A stretch of DNA of 64,000 nt from Desulfuromonadaceae bacterium (GTDB lineage Bacteria; Desulfobacterota; Desulfuromonadia; Geobacterales; Pseudopelobacteraceae). Of this stretch, positions 18,573 to 26,143 are shown in pieces (position 1 is the first letter of the stretch; each line of letters starts with the position of its first letter). The notes beneath the pieces are model-generated. The model had not been told where the DNA came from, did no database searches, and saw only the letters and a program-made list of their open reading frames with translations. The DNA lies in contig JAQTQX010000003.1 in the NCBI GenBank assembly GCA_028712075.1, forward strand, positions 62,001-126,000, read 5' to 3'. The position numbers were made by a program, and so were the translations under genes.

Positions 18573-19271
18573 TTATATCGCTTTTGACCACGACAAGCGC
18601 TGTTCAAGCCATCGGGAGAGACTGGTGAAGGCGTAGCAGAGAATAAAGTAGACAAGCGCGATGAAGATAAAAATTTCAGTCGGAAACGCCATGGTGCGGT
18701 TGTTGATCTGGGTAGCAACATGGGTCAGTTCGGATACTCCGACGATGAAAGCAAGGGAGGTATCTTTTATCAGTGACACAAATTGGTTAACAAAGGAGGG
18801 AATCATGTTGCGCAACCCTTGCGGCAGAACAATATACAACATGACCTGCCATGATTTCAGGCCTGTCGACAGGGCCGCCTCGGTCTGCCCTTTGGGAATT
18901 CCCTCGATTCCGGCCACAACAATGCGGGACATGTAGGCTGAAGTGAAGAGGGTCAGGGCCATGATGACAGTATTGTTTTCCGCAATCTTGCCGAACAGCG
19001 CCGGCAACAGGAAATACATCCAGAAAATGACCATCAGGAGCGGCATGCCGCGCACCAGATTAATAAAGGCCAGCGCCGGGTAGCGCACCGCCGGGAAGCG
19101 TGAAATGCTGAGCAGCCCCAGAATCAGACCACCAAAGAATGAGAGGATGCAGGACACAACAGCAAGATACAGGGTCAGGCCGACTCCGCCCAAAGGGCCG
19201 TGGGGAAAACGGCCGATCATGAAATAGGTGAAGTTGTCTGAAATGACTGAAAAATTGAACATCTGTTCCAT
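18573..19271 (-). CDS. Polar amino acid ABC transporter permease (GltK-like)
   Basis: About 232 residues with five or six membrane segments. The family signature LVRGMPLLMVIFW and the cytoplasmic EAA loop (EAALSTGLKSWQVMLYIVLPQGLR) are clear. The start ATG at 19271 overlaps the region of the preceding permease stop (TGATATG), so translation is coupled; a second ATG nine bases later is possible. It pairs with the next permease to form the membrane channel of a His/Glu/Gln/Asp-type importer. Confidence 0.85.
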   Translation of the reverse strand: MEQMFNFSVISDNFTYFMIGRFPHGPLGGVGLTLYLAVVSCILSFFGGLILGLLSISRFPAVRYPALAFINLVRGMPLLMVIFWMYFLLPALFGKIAENNTVIMALTLFTSAYMSRIVVAGIEGIPKGQTEAALSTGLKSWQVMLYIVLPQGLRNMIPSFVNQFVSLIKDTSLAFIVGVSELTHVATQINNRTMAFPTEIFIFIALVYFILCYAFTSLSRWLEQRLSWSKAI

Positions 19272-19272
19272 A

Positions 19273-19980
19273 TCAGGCGGCCTTGTGAATATTAAGAACT
19301 TTTTCGTTGTACAGGTTGACCATCGCAGTGATGACAATCGAGAGGACCAGATAAACCACAGTGGCAGCGGTAAACGCCTCAAACCCCTTAAAGGTATAGC
19401 TTTCAACCTGGCGCGCCTGGTAGGTCATCTCCATAACACCGATGGTCATTGCCAGCGATGAATTTTTCGCCAGATTGAGAAACTGGTTGACCAGAGGCGG
19501 AATAGTGATGCGCACAGCCTGCGGCAGGATGATGTACTGCATTGAGCGGAGATACGAGAAGCCGGCGCTTCGAGCCGCCTCCATCTGTTCTTTTGGAATA
19601 GAGAGGACCCCGGAGCGAATATCTTCGGCAATAAACGCAGAAGTGTATATGGTCAGGGCAATTGCCGCAGCGGCAAACTCAAAACCGGTTTTGTTAAGCC
19701 AGTCATTGATAACAGTTGGCAGGATTTTGTATGAACCGAAATACCAGAAAAAAATCTGTACCAGCAGCGGAGTGTTGCGGAAAAACTCCAGGTAAATATG
19801 GGCGAACCAGCGCACCGGCTTGTTGTGAGACATGCGCATGACCGCAATAACCAGCCCCAGAATGAAGGCCATTACTATAGAGATAGCCGAAAGTTTAAGG
19901 GTTGTGATCAGCCCGGAAACCAGCCAGTCGAAATACTGCCCGGATGTTATGATTGACCAGTCAAAAGTGTAGTTAAGCAC
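19273..19980 (-). CDS. Polar amino acid ABC transporter permease (GltJ-like)
   Basis: About 235 residues. FFRNTPLLVQIFFWYFG is the conserved first permease signature, and EAARSAGFSYLRSMQYIILPQAVR is the EAA loop contacting the ATPase. A TTG at 20001 is in frame, but the GTG at 19980 has AAGG at good distance and gives the N-terminus VLNYTFDW, similar to other GltJ proteins. It lies after the binding-protein gene and the stem-loop at 19994-20053. Confidence 0.84.
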   Translation of the reverse strand: MLNYTFDWSIITSGQYFDWLVSGLITTLKLSAISIVMAFILGLVIAVMRMSHNKPVRWFAHIYLEFFRNTPLLVQIFFWYFGSYKILPTVINDWLNKTGFEFAAAAIALTIYTSAFIAEDIRSGVLSIPKEQMEAARSAGFSYLRSMQYIILPQAVRITIPPLVNQFLNLAKNSSLAMTIGVMEMTYQARQVESYTFKGFEAFTAATVVYLVLSIVITAMVNLYNEKVLNIHKAA

Positions 19981-19993
19981 TGAAAAACCTTCG

Positions 19994-20053
19994 AGAGGCA
20001 AGGGTAAAAGTCAGGAGCAGGTTATACCTGCATGTCTCCTTGCCCTTGCCTCT
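19994..20053 (-). promoter_or_regulatory. Long intercistronic stem-loop after the binding-protein gene
   Basis: AGAGGCAAGGG (19994-20004) pairs with CCCTTGCCTCT (20043-20053). Nested inside are AGGAG/CTCCT and GCAGGTTATACCTGC. It has no T run and lies between the binding-protein and permease genes, so it probably protects the upstream mRNA end and lowers permease expression. Confidence 0.65.
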
Positions 20054-20062
20054 GCTGTAGTC

Positions 20063-20878
20063 TTATTTGTCTGCAGTAATCTTGAAGGTACGCTCAAGGT
20101 GGAACGGCGTGCTCGGTCCGAACCACTTATTAAAGATTGCCTTCGCTTCGCCATTTTTTTCCATCTCAAGAATGGTTTTGTTGACAAAGTTGACGAAATT
20201 TGTGTCGCCTTTGCGCATGCCGAGTCCGTACGGCTCGTCGGAGATCTGAATATTCGGTATTTCAAACTGACCTTTGTTGGGGGCTTTGGCAAGAATACCG
20301 GCCAGAATTGCCTCATCAGTTGTTACTGCTGAAACTTTGCCCTGCATCAATGCAAGAAATGCCTGGGGATAGTCATCAAATGACAGTATGGTTGCAGTCG
20401 GAATGGCTGCTGCTGCATTTTTTTCCGATGTGGAGCCTTTGGCAGTACCGATCCGCTTTCCTTCAAGATCTTTCAGACTTTTGACGCTGCCCTTTTTCGT
20501 AATGAATTTTTGACCGGTCAGGAAGTAGGCGTGACTGAAATCGATAACTTTTGCCCGCTCGGCATTCTTGGTCATGGTTGCGGCGATGATATCGATATGT
20601 CCTTCCTGCAGTTGCGGCATACGGCTTGCGGAGGTAACCGGCTTGAGCTCAACTTTTACACCCAGTTTTTTTGCAATTGCGTTCACAAAATCAATGTCAT
20701 AGCCGACAATTCGACGGGAACTCTCATCAATGTAGCCAAATGGGGGGAGTGAATCCTTGCACCCCACCGTCAATACTCCCTTTTTCTTTACATCAGCCAG
20801 AGTATCCCCGGCCTGAGCCGTTTTAACGGTAATTGCTGCGAGGACCATGATCATACACAGGGTTACAAGCTTTTTCAT
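20063..20878 (-). CDS. Polar amino acid ABC transporter substrate-binding protein
   Basis: About 271 residues, periplasmic. The signal peptide is MKKLVTLCMIMVLAAITVK with cleavage after AQA. The mature chain has the SBP_bac_3 pattern: GVLTVGCKDSLPPFGYID, then GYDIDFVNAIAKKLG, then the hinge region with LEGKRIGTAKGSTSEK. The start ATG at 20878 has AGGAG upstream; a further in-frame ATG 16 codons earlier lacks a site. The ligand is likely glutamate, aspartate or glutamine, judged from similarity to the Glt/Gln group. Confidence 0.86.
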   Translation of the reverse strand: MKKLVTLCMIMVLAAITVKTAQAGDTLADVKKKGVLTVGCKDSLPPFGYIDESSRRIVGYDIDFVNAIAKKLGVKVELKPVTSASRMPQLQEGHIDIIAATMTKNAERAKVIDFSHAYFLTGQKFITKKGSVKSLKDLEGKRIGTAKGSTSEKNAAAAIPTATILSFDDYPQAFLALMQGKVSAVTTDEAILAGILAKAPNKGQFEIPNIQISDEPYGLGMRKGDTNFVNFVNKTILEMEKNGEAKAIFNKWFGPSTPFHLERTFKITADK

Positions 20879-20929
20879 TGTGCTGTCTCCTTTTTGTGTT
20901 GGTAGATTACAGGAATACCGGATCAAGTG

Positions 20930-21670
20930 TTATCCGGCCTGCATCGGTGTTAATAGTTGACGAAGGAATTGTTGCGCCCGTTCGTGTTGAGGTCGCAGGA
21001 AAAAATCTTCGGGGGGGGCCTCTTCCAATATTACGCCATAATCCATAAAAACGACCCGGTGCGCCACTTCACGGGCGAAACCCATCTCATGGGTTACCAC
21101 TACCATGGTCATGCCGGATCGAGCCAGATCCTTCATTACTTCCAGAACTTCCCCGATCATCTCGGGATCAAGAGCCGAGGTTGGCTCATCGAACAGCATT
21201 ATGCGCGGTTTCATCGCAAGACCACGGGCAATAGCCACCCGTTGCTGCTGACCACCGGAAAGCTGTAGTGGGTACGCATCCCGTTTTTCGGCGAGACCGA
21301 CCCGGGTAAGCAGCTCCATGGCCTGTTCTTCAGCCTCTTTTTTCGGAATGTTGCGAATCTTGATGGGAGCCAGAGTGATGTTGCCGATAACAGACAGGTG
21401 TGGATACAGATTGAACTGTTGAAAAACAAAACCGACCTCGGCGCGGAGCTTGTTGATATCGGTTTTTTTATCGGAGAGATCCATGCCGTCAACAATCAGG
21501 GTACCCTGGTTGATCGGCTCCAGCTGATTGATCGTACGAATCAGGGTTGACTTGCCAGAACCGGATGGGCCACACACCACCAGCACCTCGCCGGGGCTGA
21601 CATGCAGATTGATATCGTTAAGCACGTGCAAACTTTTAAACCACTTGTGCACGCCCTTGAAAGTAATCAT
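20930..21670 (-). CDS. Polar amino acid ABC transporter ATP-binding protein (GlnQ/GltL-like)
   Basis: About 246 residues. Walker A is [10 protein letters not shown], the Q loop is [12 protein letters not shown], the ABC signature is [16 protein letters not shown], and Walker B is [15 protein letters not shown] with the switch His in [14 protein letters not shown]. The start ATG at 21670 has GGAG six bases upstream. Transcription probably begins upstream of this gene, making the order ATPase, binding protein, two permeases, YfcA exporter. The domains are complete. Confidence 0.88.
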   Translation of the reverse strand: MITFKGVHKWFKSLHVLNDINLHVSPGEVLVVCGPSGSGKSTLIRTINQLEPINQGTLIVDGMDLSDKKTDINKLRAEVGFVFQQFNLYPHLSVIGNITLAPIKIRNIPKKEAEEQAMELLTRVGLAEKRDAYPLQLSGGQQQRVAIARGLAMKPRIMLFDEPTSALDPEMIGEVLEVMKDLARSGMTMVVVTHEMGFAREVAHRVVFMDYGVILEEAPPEDFFLRPQHERAQQFLRQLLTPMQAG

Positions 21671-21810
21671 AACTGACTCCAAATAATCTAGAACGATGTT
21701 CGCAATGGCGTTCTTGTACCATTAACTGCCGCACAATGGAAGCATTTTAGTCCCGTCATGCAGCTCGTTCGACAGGGGAAACAACACGATTCCCCGTGAC
21801 CGTGCCCCTG

Positions 21811-22182
21811 TTACGCCTGTCCGCCACCCCCCGACTGTTCAAACACGGCGCGGGCTTTCTGCATCTCTTCAACTTCGCGCAGTTTGTCTCCAAGCCAGGC
21901 GTGAAATACTTTGGCATTATCAACACTCATGACAACACCGGTATCGACAAAACGGACCATACTGCCAGAAAGGTCAGTTGGATCAACGCTTGTTTCACGG
22001 CCGATTGCACCCTCAGGGGTAATTTCATGCGTGATGGCATTCGGTAGAGGCGGGCGCTCAAGATAGAAATTTATCACAATATCACCTCGCGGGGAAAGCC
22101 CACCCTGGGCACCGTTGACATAACTGGGGTTGTAGGCGTAATTGAAAATATACTTGAAGGTAAATTCGGGTCTCTTGCTCAT
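21811..22182 (-). CDS. Conserved-looking hypothetical protein
   Basis: A 123-residue soluble protein without signal peptide or membrane segments. The start ATG at 22182 (MSKRPEFTFKYIFNYAYNPS) has AGGAG well placed; an earlier in-frame start has none. The C-terminal half (VRFVDTGVVMSVDNAKVF, then a charged helix) loosely resembles DUF3467-type proteins, but I cannot assign it. The tail is a glycine-rich run. It is monocistronic, ahead of the transporter operon on the same strand. Confidence 0.6.
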   Translation of the reverse strand: MSKRPEFTFKYIFNYAYNPSYVNGAQGGLSPRGDIVINFYLERPPLPNAITHEITPEGAIGRETSVDPTDLSGSMVRFVDTGVVMSVDNAKVFHAWLGDKLREVEEMQKARAVFEQSGGGGQA

Positions 22183-22494
22183 CGGTATTCTCCTTATTTT
22201 CAGAAATTGACTGGGTATCACTCCTCGATTCAGTCTGCCCAGATATCTAGCATACTCCGCTGAGCAAGGAAAATAATTTCTTGTTCAGAAAGTACGTGGC
22301 ACCGGTATAAATCGATGTAATTTAAGACCGCGAAGCCACTGCACATTATGATTGACATAAGCAGACGTATGTTTGTAGAAACGAATAACTGAAATAATTA
22401 CTGGGGGTACCGTCGTGAAAACGACTGTATATGCGACGCGGCTTACAGTTTGTCAGTAACTATCATCAATGGAGAAAACTCACGGGGGAACAGA
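22183..22494. other. Intergenic region upstream of proC
   Basis: No convincing gene. It holds the ribosome site of the upstream minus-strand gene (AAGGAG near 22190), a TTGACA at 22362-22367 without a good -10 at the right distance, and a short hairpin GTCGT-GAAA-ACGAC near 22414-22427. It probably carries divergent promoters for proC and the hypothetical gene. Confidence 0.5.
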
Positions 22495-23307
22495 ATGATG
22501 AATATCAGAAAAATTGCTTTTATCGGCGGAGGCAACATGGCTGAGGCAATCATACGCGGCCTGTTGCGCGAAGATGTCGGGGTCGGCATCTGCGTAGCGG
22601 ATATCAACCCCGGACGAAGGGACGAACTCTCTGTAAAATTCCCTCATGTCCGGGTGGTTGATGATGCGGCTGAGGCTGCTGATTGGGGAGAAGTGGTCAT
22701 TCTGGCTGTCAAACCGCAGCAGGCAGAAGGAGCTCTTGATCTGATAGAGCGGGTTGTCACCCCGCAAAAACTGGTAATTTCCATCATGGCCGGCATACCC
22801 TGCTCCAAGATCGAAAAAGATCTCGCTCCCGGATGTCGGGTTATTCGGGCAATGCCCAATACCCCCGCTCTGATCGGTGCCGGTGCGACTGCAGTCTGCT
22901 CCGGACGCAAATCAACAATTGAGGATCTTGATACTGCCCGGCAGATTTTTGCCCTGGTCGGCTCCTCCGTCTCCGTTGAGGAAAAACTGATGGACGCGGT
23001 TACGGGACTCTCCGGTAGTGGCCCGGCGTATGTATTTATCTTCATTGAAGCGCTGACTGATGCCGGAGTCAAACATGGCCTGCCGCGGGATGTTGCTGCA
23101 CAACTTGCCGCCCAGACAGTGCTTGGTGCCGCGCAAATGGTAACTGAAACCAGTGAACATCCGACTCTGCTGAAAGAGAAAGTGACCTCACCAGGGGGGA
23201 CGACCATTGCCGCGCTGCATACCTTGGAGAACGGCTGTTTCCGAGGCGTCATCATGAATGCCGTTGAAACGGCCTGCCTGAAATCAAAGGAGCTGGCCGG
23301 AAAGTAA
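22495..23307 (+). CDS. proC: Pyrroline-5-carboxylate reductase
   Basis: About 270 residues; reduces pyrroline-5-carboxylate to proline in the last biosynthetic step. The N-terminal Rossmann motif is AFIGGGNMAEAIIRG. VIRAMPNTPALIGAGATAV and the C-terminal signature (ALTDAGVKHGLPRDVA, then TSPGGTTIAALHTLE) are all present. Two adjacent ATG codons (22495 and 22498) follow GGGGGAA; the second has the better spacing, so the true start may be one codon later. An upstream start at 22450 lacks a site. Monocistronic as far as seen. Confidence 0.94.
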   Translation: MMNIRKIAFIGGGNMAEAIIRGLLREDVGVGICVADINPGRRDELSVKFPHVRVVDDAAEAADWGEVVILAVKPQQAEGALDLIERVVTPQKLVISIMAGIPCSKIEKDLAPGCRVIRAMPNTPALIGAGATAVCSGRKSTIEDLDTARQIFALVGSSVSVEEKLMDAVTGLSGSGPAYVFIFIEALTDAGVKHGLPRDVAAQLAAQTVLGAAQMVTETSEHPTLLKEKVTSPGGTTIAALHTLENGCFRGVIMNAVETACLKSKELAGK

Positions 23308-23360
23308 ATTGCTGGTATACTTGATTCCGGATTGATCAGACTGGACGTTCAGGAGGCTGT

Positions 23361-24845
23361 ATGTTTGAATCCGCCGAACTGGGACACAAGATCAGCAAGG
23401 AAGTCTGGAAACAGGAGGTACCGGGTGTTCGCGAGGGCTTGCTCGATGCCCAGCTCGACCTGTTCCAGTCAAAAAAGTTTCAGGTGATTATTCTGGTGGC
23501 CGGCGTCGATTGTGCCGGCAAAGGCGAAACCGTCAATCTGCTGAACGAATGGATGGATCCCCGACACATCGAGACCCATGCAATCCGCGACCTGACCGAC
23601 GAGGAGCTGGAACGTCCCCAGATGTGGCGTTACTGGCGGGTACTCCCCCCTGCCGGAAAAATCGGGGTGTTCATCGGGACCTGGTATTCAGCACCGTTGG
23701 TGGAAAATGTTTACGGCACGATCAAGAACGCCGAACTGGATCAGCGGTTGGAGCGGATCACCCGTTTTGAAAAAATGCTCTGCAACGAGGGGGCGCTGGT
23801 ACTTAAATTCTGGTTGCACCTGTCAAAGGAAGAACAGAAAAAACGTCTCAAACTTCTGGAGAAAGATGCAAAAACCCGCTGGCGGGTCACTGATACCGAC
23901 TGGGATCACTACAAGCAGTACGATACATTTCGAAACGTATCCGAACGGATGCTTCGCACGACCAGCACAACCGAATCCCCCTGGACGATCGTAGAGGGAA
24001 CCGACCCGCGCTACCGCTACCTGACTATCGGCAAGGCGATTCTTACCGCCATGCGCCAGCGGCTTGATGCCCCCGAACCACCTTGCCATGAGGAGCCGAT
24101 CCCCCCCATCCTGCCAACCATCGACAACCTGTTGATCCTGCAAACATTGGATATGTCAAAACAACTGAGAAAATCCGATTACGAAAGTGAGTTGGAAAAG
24201 TATCAGGGCAAGCTCAATCTGCTGACCCGCCATCCCGATTTTAAAAAATTGTCGGTAGTTGTGGCCTTTGAAGGAAACGACGCTGCCGGAAAAGGTGGCA
24301 GCATCCGCCGTATCATCCAGGCGCTGGATGCCCGCCAATACCGGGTCATCCCGGTTGCCGCCCCGACCGAGGAAGAGCGCGCCCAACCCTATATGTGGCG
24401 GTTCTGGCGGAGCATCCCGCGCAAAAGCCGCTTTGCCATTTTCGATCGCACCTGGTACGGACGCGTCCTGGTCGAGCGGGTTGAAGGATATTGCGAGCAT
24501 ACGGACTGGATGCGCGCCTACGGTGAAATCAACGACTTTGAAGAACAGATGGTGCGGAACAAGACGGTCGTCGTCAAATTCTGGCTCTCAATCACCAAGG
24601 ACGAACAGCTCCGGCGCTTCAAGGAACGCGAAAAAATCGGCTTCAAGCGGTATAAAATTACCGATGAGGATTGGCGCAATCGCGACAAGTGGGATGAATA
24701 CGAACGCGCCGTCTGCGACATGATTGACCGTACCAGCACAGAGATCGCCCCCTGGACACTGGTTGAGGCAAATGACAAATATTATGCCAGGATCAAGGTA
24801 TTGAAAACGTTATGTGAGAGGATTGAGAAGGCGCTGGGGAAATAA
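23361..24845 (+). CDS. pap: Polyphosphate:AMP phosphotransferase (two fused PPK2 domains)
   Basis: A 494-residue protein made of two tandem PPK2 kinase domains, the class II arrangement that transfers phosphate from polyphosphate to AMP to give ADP. Each half has a Walker A: GVDCAGKGE near residue 49 and GNDAAGKGG near residue 308. The second half keeps the full lid and Walker B features (FDRTWYGRVLVERVEG), while the first half is diverged at that site (IGTWYSAPLVENVYG), as expected if only the C-terminal domain is catalytic. It ends at a strong terminator (24873-24908). Confidence 0.92.
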   Translation: MFESAELGHKISKEVWKQEVPGVREGLLDAQLDLFQSKKFQVIILVAGVDCAGKGETVNLLNEWMDPRHIETHAIRDLTDEELERPQMWRYWRVLPPAGKIGVFIGTWYSAPLVENVYGTIKNAELDQRLERITRFEKMLCNEGALVLKFWLHLSKEEQKKRLKLLEKDAKTRWRVTDTDWDHYKQYDTFRNVSERMLRTTSTTESPWTIVEGTDPRYRYLTIGKAILTAMRQRLDAPEPPCHEEPIPPILPTIDNLLILQTLDMSKQLRKSDYESELEKYQGKLNLLTRHPDFKKLSVVVAFEGNDAAGKGGSIRRIIQALDARQYRVIPVAAPTEEERAQPYMWRFWRSIPRKSRFAIFDRTWYGRVLVERVEGYCEHTDWMRAYGEINDFEEQMVRNKTVVVKFWLSITKDEQLRRFKEREKIGFKRYKITDEDWRNRDKWDEYERAVCDMIDRTSTEIAPWTLVEANDKYYARIKVLKTLCERIEKALGK

Positions 24846-24872
24846 GTTCTTGTGCTCTATGAAGCAGGTTTG

Positions 24873-24908
24873 AAGCGCCTCCCGGTTTTTGGGGAGGCGC
24901 TTTTTTTC
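24873..24908 (+). terminator. Rho-independent terminator after pap
   Basis: AGCGCCTCCC pairs with GGGAGGCGCT around a short T/G loop, followed by seven T. It is 27 bases after the pap stop and is a textbook intrinsic terminator. Confidence 0.9.
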
Positions 24909-25083
24909 GGCATTTTTCGGGCGACGACGTATCTTGTCATACCTGTGTGGTAGGGTTGCCTATCCGGATTTTGATGGTGCGGGAAAAGAATTGTTAGAAT
25001 GCTTTGTGTGTTTATTGCAGTGTGTTAGGGTGACCGCAAAGCCCTGACTATCCCCTCACAATGCTGCAGGAGAAATATACGGC

Positions 25084-25596
25084 ATGTTGCGAACGGTAAT
25101 TGTAGATGTAGAAACGACCGGGCTGTCAGCCTCTCGGGGAGGACGGGTGATTGAACTCGGGGCCGTTTCGGTTGTGGGTGGATTGATTACTGATGAGATG
25201 AATAGCCTGATTTATACCGGTGCGTCGATACATTACGGCGCATACCGGGTACATGGCATTTCCGAAGCAATGCTGTCCGGCCAGCCGTCAGCGGATGAAG
25301 TCTGGAGCCGCTTCCATGTCTTTGCGGGAGATGCGCCGCTGGTTGCGCACAACGCGCCATTCGACCGCTCGTTTGTCAGGCATGAGCTGGGATTGATTCG
25401 CCTCGAACTGCCGAACACCTGGCACTGTACCGTTCGCCTGGCCCGTCAAAAACTGCCGCATCTGCCCAATCACAAGCTGGACACCGTCTATCGGTATCTG
25501 TTCGGCACATTACCTGCTTCGGTGCAGCGGCACCGCGCGCTTGATGACGCACGGCTGGCAGCGCGGATCTGGATAAAGTTGCGGGAGAATTATTAG
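25084..25596 (+). CDS. DEDDh 3'-5' exonuclease, DnaQ/PolC epsilon-like
   Basis: A 170-residue protein equal to a stand-alone exonuclease domain. ExoI motif VDVETTGL supplies Asp and Glu, ExoII is VAHNAPFDRSF, and ExoIII is HRALDDARLAARI with the DEDDh histidine. Members proofread or trim DNA or RNA; without other domains the exact role cannot be set. GGAGAAA lies 11 bases before the ATG. It lies directly before the CRISPR region, but shares no operon with it, since the cas genes have their own promoter. Confidence 0.85.
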   Translation: MLRTVIVDVETTGLSASRGGRVIELGAVSVVGGLITDEMNSLIYTGASIHYGAYRVHGISEAMLSGQPSADEVWSRFHVFAGDAPLVAHNAPFDRSFVRHELGLIRLELPNTWHCTVRLARQKLPHLPNHKLDTVYRYLFGTLPASVQRHRALDDARLAARIWIKLRENY

Positions 25597-25685
25597 AAAT
25601 ATTTGTCGCGGGTTGGATGTGTAGTGGCGCTGCTTGATGTGACGGTGTTGGGGTGAATGTTCAGTCTGAATTTGCTTTTGGTTTT

Positions 25686-25723
25686 ATCCTCCCCCTTTGA
25701 GAAAGGGGGATTGAGGGGGATTT
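25686..25723. repeat. Dispersed palindromic repeat
   Basis: CCCCCTTTGAGAAAGGGGG (perfect 8-bp arms, 25691-25709) followed by ATTGAGGGGGATTT. The same element occurs after cas6e and on both sides of the DUF559 gene. Confidence 0.7.
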
Positions 25724-25761
25724 GCCTTTGATCTGGAGATATTGGGGGTAGGCGGAGAGGG

Positions 25762-25791
25762 AAAAGAGCCGGACAATTGCTTGCCCGGCTC
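25762..25791 (-). terminator. Intrinsic terminator of the mini-CRISPR RNA
   Basis: On the minus strand GAGCCGGGCAA pairs with TTGTCCGGCTC across a GCAA tetraloop (11 pairs, one G-U), followed by TTTT. The first arm uses the last bases of repeat R2, whose A-to-G change (ATGAGCCG) helps form the stem. Confidence 0.85.
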
Positions 25792-25864
25792 ATCCCCGCG
25801 TTTGCGGGGAACGCAATTTCGTGCTGTTTTTTGCACGGTTCATCCCTTTTTTCAAAGGGAACAT
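25762..25864 (-). ncRNA. Mini-CRISPR RNA gene (CreR/CreA-like) upstream of the cas operon
   Basis: Read on the minus strand: degenerate I-E repeat R1 (25864-25836), a 21-nt spacer (25835-25815), degenerate repeat R2 (25814-25786), and an overlapping terminator. R1 differs from the array repeat mainly in its stem, where CCCCGC/GCGGGG has become CCCTTT/AAAGGG, keeping a 6-4-6 hairpin by three compensatory pairs; the 3' handle ATGAACCG is intact. R2 matches 24 of 29 positions and keeps the original stem. The spacer matches a site next to the cas promoter with an AAG PAM. Expected product: a short crRNA (8-nt handle, 21-nt guide, 3' hairpin) loaded into Cascade. Sequence facts are direct; the regulatory role is inference from described CreR and CreTA systems. 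Confidence 0.82.
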
Positions 25865-25868
25865 TTAG

Positions 25869-25897
25869 ATCATAATTGGATTACGATTTTTTAGCAA
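25869..25897 (-). promoter_or_regulatory. Promoter of the mini-CRISPR RNA
   Basis: Minus strand -35 TTGCTA (25897-25892), 17-bp spacer, -10 TATGAT (25874-25869). Predicted start near 25862-25864, which is the first base of repeat R1. Confidence 0.75.
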
Positions 25898-25906
25898 GCA
25901 TACCAT

Positions 25907-25932
25907 GCAATTTCCTGCTGTTTTTTACACTT
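25907..25932 (-). promoter_or_regulatory. Predicted Cascade target site of the mini-CRISPR RNA
   Basis: On the minus strand, PAM AAG (25932-25930) is followed by a 23-base protospacer (25929-25907) that matches the guide plus two bases of R2 at 21 of 23 positions. Mismatches are at guide positions 3 and 15. The PAM overlaps the -35 box of the cas promoter. Confidence 0.78.
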
Positions 25933-25959
25933 GACTTTTTATTGTGGTGCCACTACCCT
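25931..25959 (+). promoter_or_regulatory. Promoter of the cas operon
   Basis: TTGACT (25931-25936), 17-bp spacer, TACCCT (25954-25959). The -10 is weak. A small inverted repeat GTGG-TG-CCAC lies in the spacer. The transcript would start about 20 bases before the small ORF at 25985. Confidence 0.55.
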
Positions 25960-25984
25960 TTTGCTTAACAGGAGGGAAGCGACT

Positions 25985-26125
25985 ATGAAAAATGTTGTTT
26001 GTTGGGTTGGTAATCTTATTCAGGTGGTCAACAGCGTAAGCCCTATGGGGCTTGCAGCCCTCACGATGGTGGTGCTGTTGGTTGTCGTGTTGTTGGCTGG
26101 TTATATCGTTGTACATGCCATGTAG
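25985..26125 (+). CDS. 46-aa single-span membrane peptide, first gene of the cas operon
   Basis: The peptide starts MKNVVCWVGNLIQVVNS; residues about 20-43 form one very hydrophobic segment rich in Val and Leu, and the end is HAM. The ATG has GGAGGG eight bases upstream, the best ribosome site in the region, and lies 18 bases before cas3. A longer frame from 25931 begins inside the promoter and is not credible. I recognise no family. Size and hydrophobicity resemble type I membrane toxins, and its promoter is the predicted target of the mini-CRISPR RNA, so a CreT-like toxin is one possibility; a membrane helper or sensor of Cas function is another. Confidence 0.65.
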   Translation: MKNVVCWVGNLIQVVNSVSPMGLAALTMVVLLVVVLLAGYIVVHAM

Positions 26126-26143
26126 GCGAGAAAGGTAGTTAAA

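Noticed and set aside
24259..24723. 154-residue plus-strand ORF inside pap
   Set aside because: Out-of-frame shadow of the second PPK2 domain.
25786..25864. Mini-array as a mere decayed end of an older array
   Set aside because: Compensatory stem changes, a dedicated promoter, a terminator and a PAM-flanked nearby match would not be expected from decay; kept as the main alternative.
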